A stretch of DNA of 64,000 nucleotides from contig NZ_JASBQE010000003.1 of NCBI RefSeq assembly GCF_029960785.1, forward strand, positions 1 to 64,000. The letters run 5' to 3'. The first letter of the stretch is position 1. Every line of letters begins with the position of its first letter. The translations under genes and the position numbers were made by a program. Below, piece after piece: positions 42,789 through 51,232 of the stretch. The stretch comes from Polyangium sp. 15x6 (lineage in GTDB: Bacteria; Myxococcota_A; Polyangia; Polyangiales; Polyangiaceae). The notes beneath the pieces were generated by a model that made no database searches, was not told where the DNA came from, and saw only the letters and a program-made list of their open reading frames with translations.

Positions 42789-43583
42789 ATGAATCATCTT
42801 CGCAGCCTCGGCGTTCTCCTCGGTCTTGGCCTCACGCTCGCCGCCGTGGCGTGCGGCGAGGACCAGGGCGGCAGCGGCGGATCGAGCAGCTCCAGCAGCA
42901 CCGGTAGCACCGGCGGCACCGGCGGTACGGGCGGTACGGGCGGCGCTGGCGGCACCGGCGGCGTGGGCGGCGCGGGTGGCACCGGCGGCGCCGGCGGGAG
43001 CGAAGCGAAGAGCCTCAGCTTCTTCGTCTCCAGCACCGGGAGCACGACGGCCAACCTGGGCGGGCTCGACGGGGCGGACAAGAGGTGCCAGGACCTGGCC
43101 ACCCCGGTCGGCGCCGGGGCGAAGACCTGGCGCGCCTACCTCAGCGTCGAGAAGGGTCCGAACGGAGAGCCCGTGCACGCCAAGGACAGGATCGGCACCG
43201 GCCCCTGGTACAACGCGAAGGGTGAGATGGTGGCGGCGAACCTGACCGAGCTGCACGCGAGGTACGGCGATCACAAGGTGTTCCTCGACGAAAAGGGCGA
43301 GATGGTGCCGGGTCAGTGGGAAGGCTCCCCCACGCCGAACCAGCACGATGTCCTCACCGGCACGGCGCGCGACGGCACCCTCGTCCCCGGGCAAACCTGC
43401 GCGGACTGGACGTCCGAAGACGCCACCATGACCGCCCAGGTGGGCCATAGCGATGGGCTCGGTCCCAATATGAGCGACGCCGAGATGTACCGGCCGTGGA
43501 ATTCGGTGCACGTCAACGGCAACTGCGGCGACACCGCCCCGAAGGGCGGCAACGGGCGCGTTTACTGCTTCGCGGCGGATTGA
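42789..43583 (+). CDS. Lipoprotein with DUF1554 lectin-like domain
   Basis: The 264-residue product has lipobox LAAVAC, an Asp/Ser patch, then a stretch of GGTGG/GGAGG repeats (about residues 40-72). The folded domain matches the DUF1554/C-type-lectin-like group: LSFFVSSTGSTTANLGGLDG, ADKRCQDLATPVGAGAKTWR, AYLS, and later CADWTSEDATMTAQVGHSDG and a final GNGRVYCFAAD. Conserved Cys residues support a disulphide-bonded fold on the cell surface. The coding Gly/Thr repeats also form a DNA-level repeat. The gene ends inside a convergent small gene. Confidence 0.86.
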   Translation: MNHLRSLGVLLGLGLTLAAVACGEDQGGSGGSSSSSSTGSTGGTGGTGGTGGAGGTGGVGGAGGTGGAGGSEAKSLSFFVSSTGSTTANLGGLDGADKRCQDLATPVGAGAKTWRAYLSVEKGPNGEPVHAKDRIGTGPWYNAKGEMVAANLTELHARYGDHKVFLDEKGEMVPGQWEGSPTPNQHDVLTGTARDGTLVPGQTCADWTSEDATMTAQVGHSDGLGPNMSDAEMYRPWNSVHVNGNCGDTAPKGGNGRVYCFAAD

Positions 43584-43765
43584 GCGAACGCGACCACGCT
43601 CATCGGCTGCGTATCATCCCAGGCGAGATCGATCGCTTCGTCGGCCGGCGGCGGGACGGATTCCAGCGTGGAATCCGCCCGCGCAGGCCGCGGGGCCGGG
43701 ATGTCGGCCGCGGGGGCCGAAGGAAGCGTTTGTCCTGAACCGGGGAAGGGGAAAAACGAGGGCAC
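43562..43765 (-). CDS. Small protein overlapping a lipoprotein gene end
   Basis: A GTG at 43765 with a perfect AGGAGGT ribosome site (43778-43772, six-base spacing) opens a 67-residue frame that ends inside the 3' end of the convergent lipoprotein gene, a 22-base antisense overlap. The product starts VPSFFPFPGSGQTLPSAPAA and ends AIDLAWDDTQPMSVVAFAQS then AAKQ. It has no signal peptide. The site strength makes it likely to be translated, but no homologue is recognised. Confidence 0.5.
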   Translation of the reverse strand: MPSFFPFPGSGQTLPSAPAADIPAPRPARADSTLESVPPPADEAIDLAWDDTQPMSVVAFAQSAAKQ

Positions 43766-43837
43766 GAGGGGACCTCCTGGGAGAGCGAGAGGTGATTCTC
43801 TCTCTCGCTCCATCGACCGGAGACCCCCGGCAGTTGC

Positions 43838-44761
43838 TTATTTTTTCTGCCCGGCGTCCTTCGCCCGCTTGTCCACGTCGGCGAGCAGCGCCGAAAGCGC
43901 GTCCGCGTGGCGCTTCTGCGCGGCCGCGATGCGCTCCTCCATCTTCGGCTCCATCTCGCGGGCCTGCGTGAGCGATCCGTCGATCTGCGCCTTGCTCTCC
44001 TGGGCGCGCGCGATGCGGGCCTCGCTCGCCTTCTGGTCCGCGTCCTTGCCCTTGCCCTGCGAGGCGCGCTCCCGGGCGATGTAATCGTCGAGCGTCTTCT
44101 TCACCTGCTCGGCTTCTTCGATGAGCGCGCGCAGGCGCACCTTCTCCTCGACCATCGCAATGTGCACGAGGTAACTCGCGCGGCTGAGCTGGTCGGCTTG
44201 CTCCTCGAGCGTGGCCGCGTCTTCCTTGCTGAGCTCGGTCCGGTGACGGTCGATGATCGCGTGGGCCTCGTTCCGCTCGCGGAGCCGCTTTTCGAGCTGC
44301 TTGCCGACAGAATCGGTGAGCGCCTTGCCGACGGTGCCCGAGAGGTCGACCTCGCAGCCCTTTTGCTTGGCCACATAGGTGGCCGAGCCGGCGACCTTCT
44401 TGACGATCTCGTCCTCTTCGGCGACGAAAAACGCCGCCGCGCCCTGGACCTCGCGGTTGCGCTCGACGTACGCGTGGCTCCGGCCCGCGTCGTTCGCGGT
44501 GCGGTGAATGTCACCGACCACGCTCCAGTCGGGCGCCTTGAGGCCCTTCGTGTACTCGGAAAAACCGGAGGTGAGCGTCCGCGCGTCGTCGTCGTCGCGG
44601 CCGAAATCCTTGACGATCTGCTGGGTGACGACCGGATAGTCCTGCGCGTATCCGGGCTGCGTCGCCGAGGAGGCGATTTCGGGCTCGGGCTTCGGGGCAG
44701 AGCAAGCGACGGCGCCCGTGGCGAGCAAGAAGGCGAGGGAATACGCTCGAAGTCCGTTCAT
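43838..44761 (-). CDS. Coiled-coil lipoprotein
   Basis: A 307-residue lipoprotein with a signal ending GAVAC (Cys20). The mature part is helical with heptad-like charged stretches: GKQLEKRLRERNEAHAIID, LSKEDAATLEEQADQLSRAS, KVRLRALIEEAEQVKKTLDD and MEPKMEERIAAAQKRHADAL. It is probably an elongated periplasmic or surface protein. No family was recognised. Function unknown. Confidence 0.78.
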   Translation of the reverse strand: MNGLRAYSLAFLLATGAVACSAPKPEPEIASSATQPGYAQDYPVVTQQIVKDFGRDDDDARTLTSGFSEYTKGLKAPDWSVVGDIHRTANDAGRSHAYVERNREVQGAAAFFVAEEDEIVKKVAGSATYVAKQKGCEVDLSGTVGKALTDSVGKQLEKRLRERNEAHAIIDRHRTELSKEDAATLEEQADQLSRASYLVHIAMVEEKVRLRALIEEAEQVKKTLDDYIARERASQGKGKDADQKASEARIARAQESKAQIDGSLTQAREMEPKMEERIAAAQKRHADALSALLADVDKRAKDAGQKK

Positions 44762-44823
44762 GGGGCGAAGTAAAGACCTCCGCCCCGAGAAAGGTCAAGT
44801 CAAGAGCAACGTTGTCCCACGTT

Positions 44824-45330
44824 TCAGGTGGTCAGCGACGGGACCAGATCGAGCATGTAGAAACGATTGCAGCCGTGGTGTCCAGTGCAGCCGAGCTGAC
44901 GATCGAGGCGGCGAAAGCCGAGGCGCTCGTAGAGGCGCATCGCCGAATCCATGCCCGTGAGCGTCTCCAGGTAGACGTGGGCGAACCCGCGCTCGCGCGC
45001 GACCCCGAGGACGTGCCGGAGCAGGCGCTCGCCCATTCCTTTGCCGCGCGCCTCGCGCAAAAAGTACATCTTGCGGAGCTCGGCCGTGTCCGCGTCGCCA
45101 CCCTCGAGCGGCCCGATCCCCGCGCCGCCCACGACGCGGCCATCCATTTCGACGACCAAATACGCGGAGCGAGGCCCGGAATACGCCGCGCTCATGGCCG
45201 AGACCTCGGGATCGTGAATGGCAAACCCGGGGCCGTCCGCGCCAAACTCGGGCATCACGGCGCGGATGACCGCGGCGACCGCAGGATCGTCCTCGGGGCG
45301 AATGGGGCGAAAGGAGATGGCGTCGGACAT
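44824..45330 (-). CDS. GNAT-family N-acetyltransferase
   Basis: The 168-residue product (ATG 45330) has GNAT motifs: AYLVVEMDGRVVGGAGIGPL, ELRKMYFLREARGKGMGERL with RGKGMG for acetyl-CoA, and AMRLYERLGFRRLDRQLG. It is the last gene of the minus-strand run that carries the molybdenum hydroxylase, 28 bases after the FAD subunit gene. The acceptor could be an amino compound; no link to the hydroxylase can be shown. Confidence 0.87.
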   Translation of the reverse strand: MSDAISFRPIRPEDDPAVAAVIRAVMPEFGADGPGFAIHDPEVSAMSAAYSGPRSAYLVVEMDGRVVGGAGIGPLEGGDADTAELRKMYFLREARGKGMGERLLRHVLGVARERGFAHVYLETLTGMDSAMRLYERLGFRRLDRQLGCTGHHGCNRFYMLDLVPSLTT

Positions 45331-45358
45331 GGAAATGTTTGACGGGCCAATCGAGTTT

Positions 45359-46255
45359 TCAGACCGGCGCGCCGAGATCGCGGAGGAAGCCGCGCACGAC
45401 GGCCTTCGCGGCGTGCTTGCGGTACTCGCGCGTGGAGCGGACGTCGTCGATGGGCGCGATGTCCGAGAGGACGGCGGCATCCAGCGCATCGGCCGTGATG
45501 TCGGAGAGGGGGCGCGAGAGGACGAGGGCGCGGGTCTGCAAGAGGGTCGCGGTGACCGGCGCGACGGAGGCCATGCCGAGGCCAAATCGCACGACCCGAT
45601 CCTCGGAGCGCACGGCGATGCCCGCGAGCGCGACCTTGGAGATGGCCTGCGCCCGCCGCGTGCCGACCTTGCGCCAGAGCCAGGGCGAACCCTCGGGCGG
45701 GAGCGCGAGCTCGACGGCGACGATGACCTCGTCCGGCGCGCGCGAGCCCTGCTTGTAGCCAGTCTGCAGCGCGGAGAAGGGGATCCGGCGCTCGCCGCGG
45801 ACGCTCTTCACGACGATCGCGGCGTCGTAGGCCGCGAGCGCCGCGACGCCGTCCGCCGCGGGCGAGGCCGTCGCGAGGTTGCCGCCGAGCGTGCCGCGGG
45901 CCTGGATCTGGATCGCGCCGAGCTCGCGGGCCATCGCGGCGAGCAGCGGGGCGCGCTCGATGACCGCGGGGTGACGGCGGATCTCGAGGTACGTCGTGGC
46001 CGCGCCGATGCGCAAAAGGCCGCGCGTCGCCGTGATGCCGCGGAGCTCGGCCATGCGGGAGACGTCGACGACGAGGGGCAAGGGATCGGCGTCGGGGCGC
46101 GGGGGTTTGAGCTCTTGCTCGACGACCCAGTCGGTGCCGCCCGCGAGCAGGACCGTGGCCTCGCCGCGCGCGTGACGCTCCGCCACGAGCCCGCAGAGCG
46201 CGTCGAGCGAGGCCGCCCGCCGCATGTCGTGGAGGGGAAGATCCGCGAGGCTCAC
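45359..46255 (-). CDS. Molybdenum hydroxylase FAD-binding subunit
   Basis: The 298-residue product starts at GTG 46255, overlapping the stop of the 2Fe-2S gene (GTGA). The FAD domain has VLLAGGTDWVVEQELKPP, IGAATTYLEIRRHPAVI and GAIQIQARGTLGGNLATASP, and the CO dehydrogenase-type C-terminal domain follows (LWRKVGTRRAQAISKVALAG). It transfers electrons from the iron-sulphur subunit to an acceptor. Length and motifs fit CoxM/XdhB-type subunits. Confidence 0.92.
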   Translation of the reverse strand: MSLADLPLHDMRRAASLDALCGLVAERHARGEATVLLAGGTDWVVEQELKPPRPDADPLPLVVDVSRMAELRGITATRGLLRIGAATTYLEIRRHPAVIERAPLLAAMARELGAIQIQARGTLGGNLATASPAADGVAALAAYDAAIVVKSVRGERRIPFSALQTGYKQGSRAPDEVIVAVELALPPEGSPWLWRKVGTRRAQAISKVALAGIAVRSEDRVVRFGLGMASVAPVTATLLQTRALVLSRPLSDITADALDAAVLSDIAPIDDVRSTREYRKHAAKAVVRGFLRDLGAPV

Positions 46256-46725
46256 GCCGCCCCTCCCGCGCGCTCGCGCGCCGCCTCGCGGATGCTGTCG
46301 ACGATGCGCTGATACCCGGTACAGCGGCAGAGGTTGCCCGCGATGGCCTCGCGGATCTCCTCGTCGCTCGGATCGGGCCTTCGCGCGAGGAGCGCCTCGG
46401 CCGAGATGAGCATGCCGGGGGTGCAGATGCCGCACTGCGCGCCGCCGTGATCGACGAAGCAACGCGCGAGCGGGCCGAGGTGCGTGGCGTCCGAGAGGCC
46501 CTCGACGGTGGTGACGGCGCGGCCTTCGCACTGGCCGATCGAGACGAGGCAGGCGTTCACGGGTTCGCCATCGAGCAGCACCGTGCACGAGCCACACTCG
46601 CCCTCGCCGCAACCCTCCTTGGTCCCCGGCAGGCCGAGCGGACCGCGGAGCGCGTCGAGCAGCCGCACGAGCGGCGGCAGGTCGACCTCGCGCGAACGGC
46701 CGTTGAGGGTGAGCGTGATCTTCAA
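46252..46725 (-). CDS. Molybdenum hydroxylase 2Fe-2S subunit
   Basis: A 157-residue two-cluster ferredoxin-like subunit. Plant-type cluster ligands are Cys39, 44, 47 and 59 ([18 protein letters not shown]); the second cluster has Cys98, 101, 133 and 135 ([19 protein letters not shown]). It passes electrons from the molybdenum site to FAD. It sits three bases after gloA and overlaps the FAD subunit gene. This matches CoxS/XdhC-small family proteins in length. Confidence 0.96.
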   Translation of the reverse strand: MKITLTLNGRSREVDLPPLVRLLDALRGPLGLPGTKEGCGEGECGSCTVLLDGEPVNACLVSIGQCEGRAVTTVEGLSDATHLGPLARCFVDHGGAQCGICTPGMLISAEALLARRPDPSDEEIREAIAGNLCRCTGYQRIVDSIREAARERAGGAA

Positions 46726-46728
46726 GGG

Positions 46729-47121
46729 TTACTCCTCCACCTTGCGCTGGATGAACTCGATCTTGTAGCCGTCCGGATCCTCGACGAACGCGATCACGGT
46801 GGTGCCGTGCTTCATCGGGCCCGCCTCGCGCGTGACCTTGCCGCCGCGCTTCTTGACCTCTTCGCAAGCCTTGTACGCGTCGTCGACCTGGATCGCGATG
46901 TGGCCGTAGCCCGTGCCGATCTCGTAGCTCTTCGTGTCCCAGTTGTGCGTGAGCTCGAGGACCGCCGTCTCCGACTCGTCGCCGTAGCCGATGAACGCGA
47001 GCGTGAACCGGCCCTCGGGATAGTCGCGCCGGCGGATGAGCTTCATGCCGAGGACGTCCGTGTAAAACGCGAGCGATCGGTCGAGGTCGCCGACGCGGAG
47101 CATGGTGTGGAGGATTCGCAT
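46729..47121 (-). CDS. gloA: Lactoylglutathione lyase (glyoxalase I)
   Basis: The 130-residue enzyme converts the methylglyoxal-glutathione adduct to S-lactoylglutathione. Metal ligands occur at exactly the Escherichia coli positions: His5, Glu56, His74 and Glu122. Other landmarks are [20 protein letters not shown] and [12 protein letters not shown]. It lies inside the molybdenum hydroxylase run, 36 bases after the catalytic subunit and three bases before the 2Fe-2S subunit, an unusual location. Cotranscription is likely. Confidence 0.95.
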   Translation of the reverse strand: MRILHTMLRVGDLDRSLAFYTDVLGMKLIRRRDYPEGRFTLAFIGYGDESETAVLELTHNWDTKSYEIGTGYGHIAIQVDDAYKACEEVKKRGGKVTREAGPMKHGTTVIAFVEDPDGYKIEFIQRKVEE

Positions 47122-47157
47122 GGTCGTGCGTTCTTTCTCGGTTCGCGGGCCTTCGCG

Positions 47158-49485
47158 TCAGCCCTTCAACGCTTGGGGCTTCGGGTCGCCTTCGGCGCCC
47201 TTCGCCCCAAACCCCTTGCGGGTGGTCTGGAGCTCGAGCAGCCGCTCCGGCAACAGGGGAAGATCCCGTGCGAAAATTCCCGTGGCGTGCTCGACGGCCG
47301 CGGCGATCGCCGGCGCGCCGCCGTCCATGGGCAGCTCGCCGACGCCCTTGGCGCCGCCGCCGGGGCCGTACGCGTACGGAGCTTCGACGAGGTCGACGTG
47401 CATGGGAGGCGCGTCGAGCGCGGTCGGGATGATGTAGTTCGTCATGCGCGGGTTCTGGATGAGGCCGTTCTTCCAGACGACGTCCTCCCAGAGCGCCCAG
47501 CCGATCGCCTGGAGGCTGCCGCCCTCGATCTGGCCCTTGCACATGACGGGGTGGATCGCCTTGCCCACGTCCGTCGCGGACCAGAAGCCCGTGACCGTGA
47601 CCTCGAGCGTGTCGAGGTCGACCTCGACCTCGGCCACGTCGCACGCGTAGCCGTACACGGGGTACGCGTCGCCCTTGTACGTGCTGTCGTCCCAGGTGAC
47701 CCAGCCGGGATGCTCGTACTGCACGAGCGCGGTGACCTCGCGTTCCTTGGTGAGCAAACGATCCGCGGCCGCGGTGAATTCGCCGCCGGAAGCCTCCTGC
47801 TCGGCGCGGACGCGCGCGGCGACTTCACGCGCGGCGCGCTCGACGATGCCGCCGACGACCATGACCGTGCGCGAGGCGACCGTGGGGCCGGAGTCGGGAA
47901 CGTACGAGGTCGAAGGAACGGCGAAGTCGACGTCCTCGAGGCGGACGCCCGCGGCGTCGGCCGCGATCTGGCGGAAGACGGTCTCGGTGCCCTGGCCGAT
48001 GTCGGTCGAGGCGGTGCGGATCCGCAAGCGGCCGCCGGGCAGGAGATCCACGGCGACGCGTCCCTTGAGGTGCTTCTCGCCCGAGCCGGTGAAGCCCGCG
48101 CCGTGCATGAAGACGCTCGCGCCGATGCCCCGCGCGACGCGGCCGCGGACGACCGGAGCCGCTTTGCGTTTGTCGTGGTACCCGCTCGCCGTGAGGGCCT
48201 TGTCCACGCACTCGGCGACGCCGACGGAGCCGCGCAGGGTCTGACCCGTGGCCGTGGTGTCGCCCTCGCGCAGCATGTTCTGCGCCTTGAGGTCCATCGG
48301 GTCGCGGCCGAGCTCCTCCGCGACGCGGTCGAGGTGCCGCTCGATCGCCCAGATGGTCTGGGGCGCGCCGAAGCCGCGGAAAGCGCCGTTCGGCGGGGTG
48401 TTCGTGGCGACGGCGATGGCGTCGATGCGCACGTCGTCCCAGCGATAGACGCCGGCCGCGTGGAGGGCGCCGCGCGAGAGGACGACGGGCGTGAGCGTCA
48501 TGTACGCGCCGCCATCCATGAGGATGCGGATGGAGAGCGCGCGGAGCGTGCCGTCACGATCGCAGCCGGAGGTGATCTCGCAGATGGCCGGGTGACGCTT
48601 GGTGGTCGCCTCGATGTCCTCCTTGCGGTCGTAGATCATGCGCACGGGCTTGCCGCTCTTCTGCGCGAGGAGGGCCGCGTGGAGGGCGATCACCGAGGGA
48701 TACTCCTCCTTGCCGCCGAACCCGCCGCCCGTGACGGCCTGCGTGACGTGTACGCGATCGGCGGCGAGGTCGAAGCCGTGGACGAGCGCTTTGTGCACGT
48801 AATAAGGGCACTGGAGGGAGCCCGTGACGTGGACGCCCTTGTCGTCCCAGCGGGCGATCACGCCCTGCGGCTCGATGTAGAGCTGCTCCTGGTGGTGCGT
48901 CGTGTAGCGGCCGCGGACGACGATCTCGCAGCTCGCGATCGCGGCTTCGATCGCGGCGGCGCTGCCGGCCGGGTCGGGGAGGTCGGCGCGGCCCTTCGTG
49001 ATGGAGAAGCGCTTGTGGACGTTGTCCTCGCCCCAGATGACGTCGACCTTGGCGAACGATTGCTCGGGGTCGAGGACGGGTGTGAGCGGCTCGAGGTCGA
49101 GCTTCACGGCGCGTACGGCCTGCGCGAGCTTGCGTTTGTCCGCGCACGCGAGGAGGACGACGGGCTCGTAGGCGTGGCGGATCTGATCCGCCGCGAGGAT
49201 CGGCTGCTCGGCGGAGATGCACTGGACCTCGTTCACCGCGAGATCCGAGGCGCGCACGACGGTGACGTCGCTCCAGTCGAACGCGGGATCGAGGGTGATG
49301 CCGCGGAGTCGAGCGCGCGGGACGGGGCTGCGCACGGTGGCGCCGAAGAGCTCACCGGGCTCGTGGGGGAGGTCGTCGACGTACGCGGCGCGCCCCGTCA
49401 CCTTGGACGCTCCATCGGTGCGCGGTACGTTGGTCCCGATGAAGGGAGGGCGGGCAGACGAAGCGTTTTGCGCGGCGGTCGTCAT
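47158..49485 (-). CDS. Molybdenum hydroxylase catalytic subunit
   Basis: The 775-residue product binds the molybdopterin cofactor. Signatures: TDGASKVTGRAAYVDDLP at the N-terminus, TQAVTGGGFGGKEEYP, NGAFRGFGAPQTIWAIE, STDIGQGTETVFRQIAADA and GPGGGAKGVGELPMDGG, the last with the Glu that acts as base in the xanthine dehydrogenase family. ATG 49485 is the start; GTG 49497 is possible. The substrate is not determined: xanthine, aldehyde and aromatic hydroxylases all fit. Substrate-channel residues were not assigned. Confidence 0.94.
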   Translation of the reverse strand: MTTAAQNASSARPPFIGTNVPRTDGASKVTGRAAYVDDLPHEPGELFGATVRSPVPRARLRGITLDPAFDWSDVTVVRASDLAVNEVQCISAEQPILAADQIRHAYEPVVLLACADKRKLAQAVRAVKLDLEPLTPVLDPEQSFAKVDVIWGEDNVHKRFSITKGRADLPDPAGSAAAIEAAIASCEIVVRGRYTTHHQEQLYIEPQGVIARWDDKGVHVTGSLQCPYYVHKALVHGFDLAADRVHVTQAVTGGGFGGKEEYPSVIALHAALLAQKSGKPVRMIYDRKEDIEATTKRHPAICEITSGCDRDGTLRALSIRILMDGGAYMTLTPVVLSRGALHAAGVYRWDDVRIDAIAVATNTPPNGAFRGFGAPQTIWAIERHLDRVAEELGRDPMDLKAQNMLREGDTTATGQTLRGSVGVAECVDKALTASGYHDKRKAAPVVRGRVARGIGASVFMHGAGFTGSGEKHLKGRVAVDLLPGGRLRIRTASTDIGQGTETVFRQIAADAAGVRLEDVDFAVPSTSYVPDSGPTVASRTVMVVGGIVERAAREVAARVRAEQEASGGEFTAAADRLLTKEREVTALVQYEHPGWVTWDDSTYKGDAYPVYGYACDVAEVEVDLDTLEVTVTGFWSATDVGKAIHPVMCKGQIEGGSLQAIGWALWEDVVWKNGLIQNPRMTNYIIPTALDAPPMHVDLVEAPYAYGPGGGAKGVGELPMDGGAPAIAAAVEHATGIFARDLPLLPERLLELQTTRKGFGAKGAEGDPKPQALKG

Positions 49486-49529
49486 CGCAGGCGACACGAT
49501 ACCGCGGAACGCGGCGATGGAGAACGCTC

Positions 49530-50579
49530 TCAGAAGGTATCGGCGAGCTCGAGCAGGCGGCGTGGATGGTAGACGTCACGCAGCGCGCTCGGTGGGCGGT
49601 CCTCCAGCGCACCGAGGACACGCGCGCGCCACGCGGCCGGGATCGCATCCTCGCCGAAGCGCGCGCCGAGGAGCGCGCCCGTGATCGCGCCGTTCGTGTC
49701 GGCGTCGCCGCCTCGGTTGACGACGTCGATCAGTGCGGCCTCGTAGGACGGAGCATGCAGGAGCTCCCAGAGCGCGAGCCGGAACGCCACGCGGACGAAC
49801 CCTTGCTGGCGATGCACGTGAATCTCGGGGCCGTAGAGCTCGGGATCGTCTCGGACGGCGAGCTCGAGATCCCAGCGCAGCTCGGCACGCGCGGCCTCGA
49901 CGTCACGGCCGTCGCTGGGGACGATGTCGATGAGCGTCGCCGCGGCCGCCTCGACCTCGGCGCGCACGGTCTCGAACATGTCCGTCGCCGAGGCGCGTCC
50001 CGCGCCGGCCGCGGCGATCGCGGCGCAGAGCGCGGCGCAGGTGATGCGGCAACGCGGGTCGTAGTGGGTGATCGCGCTGTCGGCGAGCGCGGCCATGCGG
50101 CGCGCTTCGGGGGCATGCGCGAGCGCGACGCCGATCGGCGCGATCCGCATGAGCGAGCCGTTGCCCGCGGTCTTGCGCTCGGAGTGGATCCAGGCGCGGC
50201 GCGCGGCTTCGCCGAGGGAGACGCCGCGGGCAATCATGGAGAGCGAGGCGTGCGTGAGGTTGCCGATGTCGAAGGCATGCTCGACCCACGCGACGTAACG
50301 CGCAGCCACGTCGGCCGCATGAAAACGGCCGTGCTCTTTCAAACTGAGCGCGAGGCACGTGGCCATCTGCGTGTCGTCGGTGACCTGCCCGGGCGTGACG
50401 CGGAACGGTCCGCCGCCCGTGACGTCGGTGTGCGGGCCCTTGGCGAACTCGGGGAAGGGCGGCGCCTCGCGCGCCTGGAACTCGAGCGTGGTGCCGAGCG
50501 CGTCGCCCACCGCGAGGCCGAGCAAGGTGCCGCGCGCCCACGCGCGCCGGGAGCCAGGAACAAGCGGTGTTTCGTCCAC
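49530..50579 (-). CDS. ADP-ribosylglycohydrolase family protein
   Basis: The 349-residue product (GTG 50579, behind AAAGGACG) has the DraG/ARH metal-site motifs: ARGTLLGLAVGDALGTTLEF, VTDDTQMATCLALSLKEHG, NGSLMRIAPIGVALA and VNRGGDADTNGAITGALLGA. Mg-binding Asp residues are all present, so it should remove ADP-ribose from a protein or nucleotide. It lies between the MocA-like gene and the hydroxylase catalytic subunit. Whether it regulates that enzyme is unknown. Confidence 0.93.
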   Translation of the reverse strand: MDETPLVPGSRRAWARGTLLGLAVGDALGTTLEFQAREAPPFPEFAKGPHTDVTGGGPFRVTPGQVTDDTQMATCLALSLKEHGRFHAADVAARYVAWVEHAFDIGNLTHASLSMIARGVSLGEAARRAWIHSERKTAGNGSLMRIAPIGVALAHAPEARRMAALADSAITHYDPRCRITCAALCAAIAAAGAGRASATDMFETVRAEVEAAAATLIDIVPSDGRDVEAARAELRWDLELAVRDDPELYGPEIHVHRQQGFVRVAFRLALWELLHAPSYEAALIDVVNRGGDADTNGAITGALLGARFGEDAIPAAWRARVLGALEDRPPSALRDVYHPRRLLELADTF

Positions 50580-50596
50580 GAGGCGTCCTTTCCGAG

Positions 50597-51232
50597 CTAG
50601 TGGCCGTCGCCGAGGAACGAGGGCGGCGCGCGCAGGTACCGCATCGCCTCGGCCGGCGTGTTGATGTCCACGAGGACGTCGGCATCGTCGACGTCGACGT
50701 CACGAAGATCGGCGCCGAGCGCATGCAGATGATCCCGCAGCGGAGGCGGGTTCGGCTGGCGATACCGATCGAGCGCGCGGCCCTGGAGCGCGACGGGGTG
50801 CCCCGCGCGTCCGCCGTGCCGCGGGCGCGTCGCGAGCGGAGGCGCGCCGTCCGCGCCGAGGGCCCCGAGCAAGGCCGCCGTCGTCGTCGCACGGGCAGGC
50901 AACGTGTCGACGGGGCAAACGAGCACGCGATCGTTCGCGTCGACGCGCTGGACGGCCGTCGCGATCGAGCCCGCGGGGCCGAGCTCGTCGGCCGCGTCGG
51001 AGACGACGAGGTCGAGCCCCGGACGGACGAACGGGATGAGCGCCTGCACGATGGGCTTGCGCGCGACGACGACGACCCGCGAGGACTCGGACGAGAGTCG
51101 GGCCTCGGCGTGCGCGATCGCGAGCGGTCGCGGCTTCTGCCCGGGCGGCCCGGGCCAGAGGAGCAGCGCTTTCGGTCCGCCGAGGCGCATGCCTCTCCCG
51201 GCCGCGAGAACGATCGACACGGTGTTCGTCAT
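50597..51232 (-). CDS. MobA/MocA-like nucleotidyltransferase
   Basis: A 211-residue NTP-transferase starting at ATG 51232, which overlaps the XdhC-like gene by four bases. The signature VSIVLAAGRGMRLGGPKALL binds the nucleotide; SDAADELGPAGSIATAVQRV and DRVLVCPVDTLPARA follow, with an Asp in a position for metal. In hydroxylase operons MocA enzymes add CMP to the molybdenum cofactor. Position beside xdhC-like and hydroxylase genes favours MocA over a housekeeping MobA, but that is inference. Confidence 0.85.
   Translation of the reverse strand: MTNTVSIVLAAGRGMRLGGPKALLLWPGPPGQKPRPLAIAHAEARLSSESSRVVVVARKPIVQALIPFVRPGLDLVVSDAADELGPAGSIATAVQRVDANDRVLVCPVDTLPARATTTAALLGALGADGAPPLATRPRHGGRAGHPVALQGRALDRYRQPNPPPLRDHLHALGADLRDVDVDDADVLVDINTPAEAMRYLRAPPSFLGDGH

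Noticed and set aside
42900-43010. Separate DNA repeat element in the GGTGG-coding region
   Set aside because: It is in frame and encodes the linker of the lipoprotein, so it is explained by the gene.
46256-47644. Very long minus-strand frame upstream of the FAD subunit start
   Set aside because: It runs out of frame across gloA and the 2Fe-2S gene; GTG 46255 with a GTGA overlap gives the normal subunit length.
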